Shown here: positions 25,768 through 34,594 of the stretch, one piece after another | Numbering within the stretch: the stretch's first letter is position 1 | Layout of the letters: every line of letters begins with the position of its first letter | Source of the DNA: VRUE01 sp963780815 | GTDB lineage: Bacteria; Actinomycetota; Thermoleophilia; Solirubrobacterales; 70-9 | Reading direction: 5' to 3' | NCBI GenBank assembly: GCA_963780815.1 | Contig: CAWADG010000010.1 | Location: 1-64,000, forward strand | DNA length: 64,000 nt | Program-made: the position numbers and the translations under genes | Notes under the pieces: generated by a model | Told to the model about the DNA's origin: nothing | Seen by the model: the letters and a program-made list of their open reading frames with translations, nothing else | Databases searched by the model: none

Positions 25768-26703
25768 ATGAGCCGGTCCGTGGACTGGACCTTCGACGGT
25801 ACCTGGCCGTTCGAGCCCAGGTGGTACGAGTCCTCGGACGGGAGGATGCATTACGTGGATGAGGGCCCACGCGAGGGGCGCCCTGTGGTGCTGGTCCATG
25901 GAAACCCGACCTGGGGCTATCTGTACCGCGAGTTCATTCCGGCCCTGGCCGCGGGCGGAAACCGGGTGATCGTTCCGGACCACCTCGGCTTCGGCCGCTC
26001 GGAGAAGCCCGGGGAGCCGGAGCTGTACCGGGTTCGCCGCCACGCGCGAGCGGCTCGAGGCAATGCTCGAGTCACTCGACCTGAGCGGGGCCGTCCTGGT
26101 GGCCCACGACTGGGGCGGGCCGACGGCCTCGTACTGGGCGGCACAGCCATCCGGACCGAGTGGAGGGCCTCTTCCTAATCAACACCCTCGCTCACAGTTT
26201 CCGGCGCGAGCGCTGCGCCCGGGGCAGGAAAACGGTGCCGCTGCCGCTGCCGCTTTACCTTATCCGCGCCCGGCTCCTCGGTGAGCTCCTCGTCCAGGGC
26301 TTCGATGCCTTCAAGCCGTTGGTGTTTGGGTTGGCGATTGAGCGCAAGGAGCGGCTCACGCCATCGGTTCGCCGCGCCTATCGCGATGTGCACTGCGGCT
26401 GGTCCGAGCGGGCGGCGATGCTGATGTTCGCGCGGCAGGTGCCGAGTCGAAGCGAGCGGACCGGTGGACGAACTGAACCGCGAAACCGAGGCGCTGTTGA
26501 GAGAACACTTTCGCACCAAACCGGTCTCCATCGTCTGGGGAATGAGGGATCGAGTCCTGCTGCCCACCTACATCGAGAGCCTCTGGCTGGATACGTTCCC
26601 CGATGCGAAGGTGGCGCTGATCGACGATGCCGGTCACTTCGTCCAGGAGGACGCCGCCGAGAGAGTGGTCGCGCTACTGACCCGATTCGTCGAGGCGCTT
26701 TGA
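25768..26703 (+). pseudogene. Haloalkane-dehalogenase-like alpha/beta hydrolase, frameshifted
   Basis: The first 85 residues are clean (VVLVHGNPTWGYLYREFIPAL is the oxyanion region; VPDHLGFGRSEKP). After a break near 26030 another frame gives VAHDWGGP with the nucleophilic Asp of haloalkane dehalogenases. After a break near 26150 comes GLFLINTLAHSF, and after one near 26460 the end SIVWGMRDRVLLPTY..IDDAGHFVQED with the acid and catalytic His. Total about 310 residues, normal for the family. At least three single-base lesions; no stop inside the corrected frame. It is divergent from the LuxR-type regulator, which may once have controlled it. Confidence 0.75.
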
Positions 26704-26849
26704 AGGTCGGCAGGGGCCGCACTCGATCTGACCTCAGAAGTCTGGGTCGGGGTGGATTGGTAGCTCACTGCGGGAGAGGCGGCCTTGGCCGGGATGTCGG
26801 CCAGCAGGCGGAGCGCGAAGGGCGGGACCTTGCGCATCCGTTCGCTCGT

Positions 26850-27115
26850 CATCCACTCCATGATCGTCCGAAGGGGGATACCGGCCGCAGCGCCGACACA
26901 TCAAGACCACGATGCTCTACGCCCACTACTCCCCAAGCGAACGCGAGGCCGACCTCATCCACCAGGCAATCAAAGGCTCACAGATTCCAATCGATCCTGG
27001 GGTCCTCCTGGAAGGAGAAGGGGCCCAATCGGGGCCTGATCCTGAGACAACCGCGGTCAACTCAGGACAACTCGACGCAAGGCGGTCAGTCCCCAATCGG
27101 CCGCCATCAAGCTGA
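26850..27115 (+). pseudogene. Tyrosine integrase C-terminal remnant with local inversion
   Basis: From about 26897 the plus strand reads HIKTTMLYAHYSPSEREADL, the region around the catalytic Tyr of a phage-type integrase, then a tail ending at 27115. The piece that should precede it (GIPLRTIMEWM) is found on the minus strand at 26850-26888, so a segment of about 40 bases has been flipped. The fragment lies 8 bases before the tRNA-His 3' fragment, the normal position of an integrase gene next to its att site. Confidence 0.75.
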
Positions 27116-27123
27116 ACCGCGGA

Positions 27124-27167
27124 TTTGTGGTTCAGGCGGTCGCCGGTTCGAATCCGGTCGTCCACCC
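27124..27167 (+). pseudogene. tRNA-His 3' part (att-site duplicate)
   Basis: From the anticodon (TTTGTGGT) to CGTCCACCCC the sequence is nearly identical to 14584-14627, including GCGGTCGCCGGTTCGAATCC. No 5' half precedes it. The 45-base match marks the second end of an element that begins at 14.6 kb. Confidence 0.85.
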
Positions 27168-27393
27168 CTCATACCCGGTGATAGACATTTGTGGAAGGGA
27201 CCGGGTAGCTAATCTTGCCGATCCGAGGAAAGCCTTATTCAAGGGACCTAACGATCCGAGCTCATTTCGAGAGATTGTCTAGACCGTGTAAACGACGGAA
27301 CAGTTCTTTACGTAATTGATGGTTATCGAGCGTGGGGGTGTTCGTCAGCCAAATTGCTCAGATTCCGAGCAACGATCTATATGGTTCCGCAGG

Positions 27394-27807
27394 ATGGATA
27401 GCGCCATTTCGCGATACCGACAGGCCTATGGGGCGCGGAACACTGACGCACTGATGGAGACGCTGGCTCCCGATGTGGAAGTCGTCTCGCCAATCTCGGG
27501 CCGCATGGTCTTTCGTGGGCACGACGACGTCCGGATCCTGCTCGATGCCCTGTATGGAACGTTGAACGGGCTGCGCTGGACCGAGGCCATTGGTGACGGC
27601 GATCGTCGGGTGCTCTTGGGAGAGATGCGGGTCGGGGCGATCCGGATGACGGACGCAATGGTCTTCGAGCTGGCCCCCGACGGGCACATCATCGAGGATC
27701 AGCCCTCACCTGCGGCCCTGGCTTGCGCTGACTCTTTTCGCCGCCTTGCTTGGACCAAAGGTTGGTCGGCACCCGGGAGTCGTTCGACGGGCATTAGTCG
27801 GGGCTAA
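27394..27807 (+). CDS. SnoaL-like (NTF2 superfamily) protein
   Basis: 137 residues: YRQAYGARNTDALMETLAPDVEVVSPISGRMVFRGHDDVRILLDALY is the standard beginning of a SnoaL/NTF2-fold protein, followed by a curved sheet (RVLLGEMRVGAIRMTDAMVFELAPDGHIIED). Such proteins act as small isomerases, hydrolases or binding pockets; no specific reaction can be given. The ATG at 27394 starts the domain; open frame upstream to 27316 does not look coding. A related protein is encoded at 48112. The gene lies just outside the tRNA-His att fragment. Confidence 0.75.
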   Translation: MDSAISRYRQAYGARNTDALMETLAPDVEVVSPISGRMVFRGHDDVRILLDALYGTLNGLRWTEAIGDGDRRVLLGEMRVGAIRMTDAMVFELAPDGHIIEDQPSPAALACADSFRRLAWTKGWSAPGSRSTGISRG

Positions 27808-27994
27808 TCACTCTCAATAACTGATGGTTATCGGGCGTTGGAGCATTCGACCCAGGCTCCACGGTGGGTGCCCAAAGCTGGACGGCGGGCTGCCGATGAT
27901 CACCAGGAAGCTTCGGACACCGCTGGCCGTCTCGTCTGAATCCTCCGCCAAAACCGATGGCAGTAGTGTGAATGATCGCGTCGCGTGTCTTCAG

Positions 27995-29383
27995 CTAGTG
28001 CACGACCTCGAAACGGGCCGCTTTGATGGAGTCGTCGGCCTGGCCCACCAACCGGTAGGAGCCGGGCTTGAGCGCCTTGCTGTTGATGCGGCCCGAGAAC
28101 TCGAATCGGTTTTCGCCGGCGGCGCCGTTGACGGTGAAGCCGCCCTTCAGCTTCCTGAAGAGCGCGCAGCGCTTGTGGTCGCTATTCGATCTCGTCTGCT
28201 TCGCGCATTTCTTGCCAACCTTGCGACCCTTGGCAGCCCGCTCGACGCTGAAGTTGACCGTGCCCGCGCTCGAGAGCGCGAAGCTGACCGTGGTCCCGAC
28301 CGGCACATTTGACTTGCGTGTGTGGCTGACGATGGCGCCGCCGGTGTTCACGGCGCGGAACACCTTTGGCTTAAGGGAGAGCGAGTCGATCGCGGTCACG
28401 GTCACCTGGGCGGGCGCCGGAGCGAGCTCAAAGGCGCCGATGTCAGGCGCCGCGCCCTGGTTTCGCGGGTTGCCTTCGAGGTCGAACGCGCCGATCTGAT
28501 CAGTCGAGCCGGCGTCGATCGTCGGCGAGCCGGGCGCCTCGCGATAGTCGCCGGTGGCCGCGTTGACGAACAGAGGCGGTGCCATCTGGTTGGGCCCGCC
28601 GGTGATCGTCGATTCGCCGAAGGGTTTGGCGGAGTCGAAGTTCGAATTGGTGACGAGGAGGTGCGAGGGTGCGGAGGCGCCGGCCGCGGCCAAATCGGAG
28701 TCATCGCCGGAGGCGATCGCGTTCTTTAGGTCGAGCGTCATCGACCCACCGGAACCCGGGTTTATGTTGTTGGAAAGGATCCCGAAGGATTCGATTCCCG
28801 TCGCGACGGCGGTGACATTGCGGGCGGTCGCCGATTCGGGGCTGCCGCCGGCACCACCGCTGGCCCCCAGCGCCACCGAGGATTTGCCTTCGGAGCGCAT
28901 GAGGCTGTCATGGACCTTGCACTTCGACCCCTCGACGACGCCATATGCCAATTCGCCGATCGCCAAGACCCTGACGCGTTCGATCGTGCTTGCGGCTCCG
29001 TAGCAGATCAGTCCCGTCGCGCTGAAGGCTTCGTTGGAGATGTCGAGGTAGCTGTATCGCTCATCGGAGCCTTCGAGGAACTGGAACGGCGGACCTTGGA
29101 CCGTGGCGGCGATGTGCGGCATCGGCGCGCTGAAGTCGCCGTGGATGAAAACGTTCGAGGCGCTGGATACATATATAGGCGCGGACACCGGGTAGGTGCC
29201 GCTGGTCACGATGACCTCGTCGTTGCTCCCCGCTTTCCCTACCGCTTCCTGCAGCGAGCAGGGCGCCGCCTGGGTGCAGGCGCTGCCTGAACCCGCGGGC
29301 GCCGCGTAGCGCTGCGCTGCTTGCGCTGAGGACGCTCCGATGAGGACGGCAACGCTCCCCAGAGCGGCCAAAGCCGATCGCAT
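27995..29383 (-). CDS. Secreted beta-helix protein with C-terminal sandwich module
   Basis: 462 residues. A signal peptide (ALGSVAVLIGASSAQA) is followed by CTQAAPCSLQEAVGKAGSNDEVIV and parallel beta-helix repeats, then the DAGSTDQIGAFDLEGNPRNQG..PDIGAFE motif common in choice-of-anchor/right-handed-helix surface proteins. The last 110 residues (VSFALSSAGTVNFSVERAAKG..ENRFEFSGRINSKALKPGSYRLVGQA) form a small beta module also seen at the end of the protein at 45140. It is likely exported and cell-wall associated. The start codon is 8 bases from that of the divergent small membrane protein. Confidence 0.82.
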   Translation of the reverse strand: MRSALAALGSVAVLIGASSAQAAQRYAAPAGSGSACTQAAPCSLQEAVGKAGSNDEVIVTSGTYPVSAPIYVSSASNVFIHGDFSAPMPHIAATVQGPPFQFLEGSDERYSYLDISNEAFSATGLICYGAASTIERVRVLAIGELAYGVVEGSKCKVHDSLMRSEGKSSVALGASGGAGGSPESATARNVTAVATGIESFGILSNNINPGSGGSMTLDLKNAIASGDDSDLAAAGASAPSHLLVTNSNFDSAKPFGESTITGGPNQMAPPLFVNAATGDYREAPGSPTIDAGSTDQIGAFDLEGNPRNQGAAPDIGAFELAPAPAQVTVTAIDSLSLKPKVFRAVNTGGAIVSHTRKSNVPVGTTVSFALSSAGTVNFSVERAAKGRKVGKKCAKQTRSNSDHKRCALFRKLKGGFTVNGAAGENRFEFSGRINSKALKPGSYRLVGQADDSIKAARFEVVH

Positions 29384-29388
29384 GGGTG

Positions 29389-29718
29389 ATGATGCTACGT
29401 CGGTTCGGGCCCACAGTCCAGCAGCTCGATGTCTTCGATCCGGACCTGAACCGGCGAACTGGTCGCCGAGCGCCGCGCTCGGCGATCATCGCGGTCGTGC
29501 TCTTTGCCCTTGGCAAACATCTGCTCTTTCGCGAACTGGGCAGAGGCGGCTGGGTCGTGGTGGTGGCGATCGTCGTGATCGTCTTGCTGATCCGCTTCTA
29601 CTCGCCTCTTGCTCGAGCGGCTCGAGCGCTGGTGGCGCTCGCGCTGAGCGTCGCAAGGCGTGGGGCGGTTCACATAAGCGGGCCTTATCGGGCGTTGGTT
29701 GCGTCTCCTAGGGCTTGA
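29389..29718 (+). CDS. Small membrane protein
   Basis: 109 residues with one long hydrophobic stretch (WVVVVAIVVIVLLIRFYSPL) and a preceding weaker one (AIIAVVLFALG), and basic ends. ATG 29389 or 29392 (GTG 29386 also open). There is no visible ribosome-binding site because the start lies almost on top of the divergent start at 29383. No family recognised; the hydrophobic pattern supports it being real. Confidence 0.5.
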   Translation: MMLRRFGPTVQQLDVFDPDLNRRTGRRAPRSAIIAVVLFALGKHLLFRELGRGGWVVVVAIVVIVLLIRFYSPLARAARALVALALSVARRGAVHISGPYRALVASPRA

Positions 29719-30505
29719 TGTCTGACTCATCACCCCAGTCAGCAAAGCCCGCCTGGTGGGCTCGCGCCGATCGGGGCCTGTTTGCCGCCTTTGCGCTCGA
29801 GCCGACCACCGCGGCCGATTCGGTGGAGCGATAGATCAAACGATCGCTAACGATGGTCCCCGATAACGACCCCCGAGGTCATAGACACGGTCGCCGCGGA
29901 CCTGCCCGAAGTTTTCGCCGTCGGGGGTTGTAGACCCGGTGGCCCTCAACGACGAGCGGGACTCCATTCTTGGGGTAGAGGGACATCAAGAAAGGTTCTC
30001 ACCAGTAACCGGATCTGGGCGCCAGATGCTCAAGGTTCCCTTCATCGAATGCGCGGTCGGAATCCGTAAAGCGTGGCTACATAATGCGCTCTTTATCGTG
30101 CGTCGGGCGCACCCGGTTCTAGAGCTCCTTCAGCAGCGGCGCCTTCAGCAACTCGAACTCGCCTCTTCGACGCTAGCGGCGGGATGGTGTCTACGAGCAG
30201 GCGCTCTTACCCAGGAAGCTAGGACAGGCTTTTCCGTCCATGGGCTTCGCCCCCGACACCCTTGTAGACACCGGGCAGCGGTAAGCCCATGCGTAGGTAG
30301 CGATCTCTCGGGCTTCCTTTCGCTCTACAACATGCGTCCAGCGTGAATTGACAGCGCTCGGTACCGCCAAATAGAAACCTTGAAGAACCTCCACCAGGGT
30401 GGGAGCGGTCGGGGATTTCCATAGCGGAAGTAGTGGGTCATACCGTCGCCCCGACTCACACCCACCTCCACTGTATCCGGGCAGCGCAATTGAGAGGTGA
30501 TGGCG
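29719..30505. other. Long stretch without a convincing gene
   Basis: About 790 bases of lower-GC sequence. Open frames here (for example 29939-30346 plus, 30191-30422 minus) lack domain, start site and codon bias. A small hairpin AGCCCGCC/GGGCT lies at about 29752. The end of the stretch holds GAGAGG, the ribosome-binding site of the gene at 30506. It may be debris between two inserted segments. Confidence 0.5.
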
Positions 30506-32656
30506 ATGGCAGAGAGTGCTCGCAAGCGCAGCTTGGCGGTCGAAGTTTCATTGCGCACAAAGCCGGGTGAGGAAGCACCCCCGGCACGCGCGTACCTGTT
30601 CGACCGCGACGGCAAGCTGGTCGACTCACAGCTCGTGGGCGAGGGTGAGCTGAAGTTCCACCTAACCGATGATCGCCGCCATCGCCTCGTCGTTGGCCCC
30701 GACATCACGGCGGCGGAGCGGAGCGATGCTGAGATCGCCGCAGAGCTCGCCCGCTCGGAGGTGATCTCGCGCGATGTCCTGCCTAGCGCAGGACTTGACA
30801 CCGTGAAACTTCAGATCCCGCCGTCGATCTACCGGTGCTGGTGGCAGACCTGCATCTACGTTCACGGCTCCGTTCGCAAGCAGACCAAACCGGGCGTTTA
30901 TGCACCGATCTGCACCGGAGTTGTCCAGATCTTCCAGGTCGACCTCGGCTGCACGCTCGACAACCTTGCCTCGTTCACGGATGCGCCACGCTGGTATGTG
31001 CTCTTGACAGACGTGCTGGCCGGCATTGACCGTGCGGAGCTTGCCGAGCGCATTCGATTGATCCGCAACCTCCCGGATCCGCCCCCGGATTTCTTCCATG
31101 AGACCCATGTGCTGCAGCAGACCCAGGGCGCTCTCGGCAGACGCGAGGCGCTGGCCTCCGAGCACGTCACGATGGCAGGAGCGGCCCGCACCCTCGCGGC
31201 TGGCGCGGCGGCCCCCAAGGCGTCGTCGGTCGCCGAGCTCGCGACCACGCTCAAGGCGCTCCCCCAGCACGCCGTCAAGGACGCGATCCTGGCCAACAAG
31301 GCAATCATCGCGCCGTTCCTCTGCTGGCTGATCCCCGATCAGTGGTTTTGTTGGCAGGAGCTGGGCGAGGCGACGATCCAGTCCGACGGGAGCTTCTCGG
31401 CCGAGATCTGCTTCTGGTGCCCGGAGGACTTCCCCGACCTGTACTTCGAGGTCGTACAGACGGTCGGCGGGATCGAACGCGAGATTTCAGACCCGCAGAT
31501 CGCCTGCAGCACCTACTACGACTACGACGGCACCGAGGACGTGGTGATCACGGTCGATGACCCCGACGCGGTCGCCTGTAACGACCCCGGGGAACCCCCG
31601 ATCGAAGGCGACGAATACTACGTCTGGCCAACCGCGATCGGCAACGTCGACCTCCGCAACATCACCGGTCTGGAGGACGCCGCTGGTGGACCACCGCAGG
31701 GACTGGTTGGCACGAGCCCCTGGGGTGGCAGTCTCGCGCTTCAGATGCAGTTCGACCCACGCCTGAAGAGTGACGGCATCGCCAGCTTCTACCGCTGGTC
31801 TTACAAGTTCGACGGAGATGCCGGCTTTTCCCCGATCAGTGCGCCGGTGAACCACCGGTACATGACTTTGACATACGCGCCACTACAGATTCACCTCCAC
31901 ACGGTCAATCTCGGTCCAAACACCGTCGGCACGGAGCATAATCTGTTCGAAGTGCCCGACCCATACCCAGGCGACGGCTGGGTCAACATCAACGATCCGT
32001 ACGACCGGCCGTTTGGCTACTTCGACTCGACCGATAACCACTATTCCCCCTTCAGCTACACAGATGCGCTGCCCCGCCGAAGCGGAATGTGCACTCTGCT
32101 GCTTGAGATGTTCGACGCGAAAGGCAAACTGGTTCCGTGCGGCAACAACGGGGTGGGTGGACCGTTTGAGTTCGTCCTGCCAGACCTCAGCGGCCCGCCG
32201 ACGGAATACACGAGCGTTCTCGGTCCGCATAACGTCACGCCTCAGGGCCAGCTGGTCTTCCGCGTTCTGATCGACAATCACGACACATTCGCCTCGATCG
32301 ACAGCGTCAGCGCCGCCGGCCACAAAGCGGATCTCTGCGGCATGCTCCATTACGAAAAAGGGGACGACGATGTCGCGATCTCCTTCCACGCAACCCATCC
32401 CAACGACTACCTCACCTGGAGCCTCGGCGTAAACCTGGGCTTCTACGGCAGCGTCGCTTCGGAGGGCGGGAGCTCGAGCTCGCCGCCAGCACCCGAAAAC
32501 CCGCTGGTGCGCGATGCGAGCGAACTGCTGCACGGCTGCACGAACGGGGCCTTCGCCGTGAACCTGTACAGCTGGGCAACGGCGACCGACGGCTACGCTC
32601 GCCAGAGTCAGTACGACCGTTCTGCGTCGGTCGCGTTCGCGCTGCTCAACCCGTGA
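30506..32656 (+). CDS. Large unrecognised protein with transthyretin-like domains
   Basis: 716 residues, no signal peptide. The N-terminus (VEVSLRTKPGEEAPPARAYLFDRDGKLVDSQLV) and a middle part (WQELGEATIQSDGSFSAEICF.CPEDFPDLYFEVVQ) look like carboxypeptidase-regulatory/transthyretin-type beta sandwiches. The C-terminal third is rich in aromatic residues and Asn/Asp (HLHTVNLGPNTVGTEHNLFE, FVLPDLSGPP). Several Cys residues occur in Cys-Trp contexts. ATG 30506 is chosen because GAGAGG lies 8 bases upstream. First gene of a four-gene cluster with a membrane protease. I do not recognise the family. Confidence 0.8.
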   Translation: MAESARKRSLAVEVSLRTKPGEEAPPARAYLFDRDGKLVDSQLVGEGELKFHLTDDRRHRLVVGPDITAAERSDAEIAAELARSEVISRDVLPSAGLDTVKLQIPPSIYRCWWQTCIYVHGSVRKQTKPGVYAPICTGVVQIFQVDLGCTLDNLASFTDAPRWYVLLTDVLAGIDRAELAERIRLIRNLPDPPPDFFHETHVLQQTQGALGRREALASEHVTMAGAARTLAAGAAAPKASSVAELATTLKALPQHAVKDAILANKAIIAPFLCWLIPDQWFCWQELGEATIQSDGSFSAEICFWCPEDFPDLYFEVVQTVGGIEREISDPQIACSTYYDYDGTEDVVITVDDPDAVACNDPGEPPIEGDEYYVWPTAIGNVDLRNITGLEDAAGGPPQGLVGTSPWGGSLALQMQFDPRLKSDGIASFYRWSYKFDGDAGFSPISAPVNHRYMTLTYAPLQIHLHTVNLGPNTVGTEHNLFEVPDPYPGDGWVNINDPYDRPFGYFDSTDNHYSPFSYTDALPRRSGMCTLLLEMFDAKGKLVPCGNNGVGGPFEFVLPDLSGPPTEYTSVLGPHNVTPQGQLVFRVLIDNHDTFASIDSVSAAGHKADLCGMLHYEKGDDDVAISFHATHPNDYLTWSLGVNLGFYGSVASEGGSSSSPPAPENPLVRDASELLHGCTNGAFAVNLYSWATATDGYARQSQYDRSASVAFALLNP

Positions 32657-32870
32657 TTTGGTCAGGTCCCGGGTCTATGCGCGCCGGCTGGCATACGTCG
32701 AGGTGTGGTGCTTGCGCTAAACGGGGTCAAGCTGGGTGGCACTGCTCGGCTCGCTGTGTTGCCTGATTCGGCAGCCTTATCGACCTGGTACGGGGTAGAG
32801 CGTTTGCGCAATCGATCTTTCGTCCACCACCGTCCCACTGGGTGGACAACTAGGTCAAACTGACTAGGCG

Positions 32871-33356
32871 ATGAGCGCCAGTCCGATTCCAGTCGAGGCG
32901 CGAACTTCCGCGGTGGGGCTAGCCAGCCGAATGTCGCCGGACCCTGGGCAGATAGTTCTGACGACTCAGGATGATGTGTTGGCGGCTCATGCCGCCATCT
33001 CACGGTTCGGCAGCCGTGACGTTATGTCCGCGGTGAGCGTGCGACTGCCCGGCATGGCTCCAAGGGAGGCCTTGAGAGCCCAACTTCGACTGAATCAGGC
33101 CGCGCTCGACTGCGGATGCGCTACGGGTTCAGCCTTCATCGCAGTGAGTGCAGTTCTGTGTGTCGGATACCTGTGGGCAACAAGCGGCTCACCGCTCGGA
33201 GCGGACTTTTCCGAGCGTCTGAGTGCAGGGTTGGTTGTGTTCGCCGCAGCGGTCATTGGCAAGCTCTTCGGCATCGCCCGAGCACGTATACGCCTCATAC
33301 GAGAGCTGGGTGAGCTCGCCGTCATCGCAGGACGGCCTGCAGAACAGGGAGGCTGA
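32871..33356 (+). CDS. Small membrane protein with two TM helices
   Basis: 161 residues. A soluble N-terminal part (about 1-80, with LTTQDDVLAAHAAISRFG) is followed by two helices (SAFIAVSAVLCVGYLWAT and LSAGLVVFAAAVIGKLFGIA) and a charged tail. The stop TGA is followed after two bases by the ATG of the metalloprotease gene, so the two are translated together. No family recognised. The likely role is as partner of the protease in the membrane. Confidence 0.7.
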   Translation: MSASPIPVEARTSAVGLASRMSPDPGQIVLTTQDDVLAAHAAISRFGSRDVMSAVSVRLPGMAPREALRAQLRLNQAALDCGCATGSAFIAVSAVLCVGYLWATSGSPLGADFSERLSAGLVVFAAAVIGKLFGIARARIRLIRELGELAVIAGRPAEQGG

Positions 33357-33358
33357 TC

Positions 33359-34327
33359 ATGGCCACAGTCTGCCGAGAAGCCCAGGAATGGATCGAAGAA
33401 GAAGTCGAAAAACCGATCGAAGAATGGGAAAACCGCCAGGAAGAACGGTGCCGAGAAGAAGCCTGCAACTGGTGGATGCTCTGTCTCAACAAGCTCTTCT
33501 GCTGGATCGTAGTGATTGCCGTAAAGGTGGTTCGCTTCATCGTCGTCACGGTCGGCAAGTGGGTCACCCGCGTTGTGTGCGAAGTGGTGAACCTCATCCT
33601 CGATGTAGCTGCCTTTCTGGTGAACCTGATCCTCAGCATTCCGATCTTGGGGGGGATTATTCGCACCGTGCTGAACTGGCTTACGGAGCTGGTCTGGCGA
33701 ATCGTCGGTCTGCTGGATTTCGGCTTGAGCCTCTTGGGCGTGCGGTTGAAGAAGCGCATGTACGTCGGTCTCCTTATCCCACGTAGCGACGGAAAACCAA
33801 TCACCACTGAGGCAGCGATGCTTCCGCAGATCGAAAAGGCGAAGGAACTTTATAAGAAACTGTGCAATATCGACCTTGTATATACGGGGGCCTGCGTGAC
33901 GCCAGCCGATGCCCCCTCGGGCTCTCTAAGCGTGGGGTGTGATGCCAATGGTTTCTTCAGCGACTGGTGGCTTGGTGGTTCATTCTTTGAATTCTCATCT
34001 TCGACATGTGAGTTCGAAGAAGGCTGGAGACGAGTAGTTGGCTACGGGGCCGAGATCATCGTGATTCCAGTGCTCAACGTGACGCCCGACAGCGCGACCG
34101 AATTCACCGTCGGTTGCAGCTTTACTTCAACCCACAACTATGTCGTCGTGGAGCCGACGGCAGGGCCGGCTGTAGCTGCACACGAGATCGGTCACGCCTG
34201 CTGGCTTTCCCATACACCAAACGAATCGGGGAATTTGATGTTTCCGAGCAATTTAGCGGCTGAACCGACGCTGACCCCGTGGCAGGTGTCCGTCGTACGG
34301 TGGAGCAAGCACTGCGTGTACTTCTAG
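33359..34327 (+). CDS. Membrane-bound metzincin-like metalloprotease
   Basis: 322 residues. The first 37 residues are a highly charged amphipathic segment (EWIEEEVEKPIEEWE), followed by long hydrophobic helices (LFCWIVVIAVKVVRFIVVTV and on to about 115). The C-terminal domain carries HEIGHACWLSH at residues 275-285, the HExxHxxxxxH zinc site of metzincins, and a Met nine residues later (NLMF) as the possible Met-turn. The usual Gly of the metzincin motif is replaced by Trp. Cys residues are frequent. It resembles matrixin-like peptidases only in the active site. Confidence 0.8.
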   Translation: MATVCREAQEWIEEEVEKPIEEWENRQEERCREEACNWWMLCLNKLFCWIVVIAVKVVRFIVVTVGKWVTRVVCEVVNLILDVAAFLVNLILSIPILGGIIRTVLNWLTELVWRIVGLLDFGLSLLGVRLKKRMYVGLLIPRSDGKPITTEAAMLPQIEKAKELYKKLCNIDLVYTGACVTPADAPSGSLSVGCDANGFFSDWWLGGSFFEFSSSTCEFEEGWRRVVGYGAEIIVIPVLNVTPDSATEFTVGCSFTSTHNYVVVEPTAGPAVAAHEIGHACWLSHTPNESGNLMFPSNLAAEPTLTPWQVSVVRWSKHCVYF

Positions 34328-34336
34328 GAGCTGCGA

Positions 34337-34492
34337 ATGACGAATGAGCATCAGATTGACCGACCGGACGGGACGCAAGAGCGGCGTGCTGAAGTCTGCA
34401 AGGCCAGCATTCGCCTCTCGGTAACGCTGTCTCTTGCGACGGCAATCGGGGTAGCCGTTGTCGTTTTCCTCGTGTTGCAGCTCCTGGTCTGA
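34337..34492 (+). CDS. 51-residue single-TM protein
   Basis: MTNEHQIDRPDGTQERRAEV followed by a single helix (SVTLSLATAIGVAVVVFLVL) and a two-residue end. AGGAG lies 7 bases before the ATG, and the gene begins 9 bases after the protease stop, so it is part of the same transcript. A short polar front and a membrane tail suggest a regulator or accessory subunit of the protease. Confidence 0.7.
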   Translation: MTNEHQIDRPDGTQERRAEVCKASIRLSVTLSLATAIGVAVVVFLVLQLLV

Positions 34493-34594
34493 GTCCAATC
34501 TCAGTTTGCTCACTAGCTCGTACGCCACAACCTTGGTCGAGCCACCGCGAGGCCTCAGAGATCCATCGTGAGCAGGCCCGCGCTGATTGGCCGC

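Noticed and set aside
29939..30346. 135-codon open frame in the 29.7-30.5 kb gap
   Set aside because: No ribosome-binding site, no domain, no codon bias; overlapping frames on the other strand are equally open.
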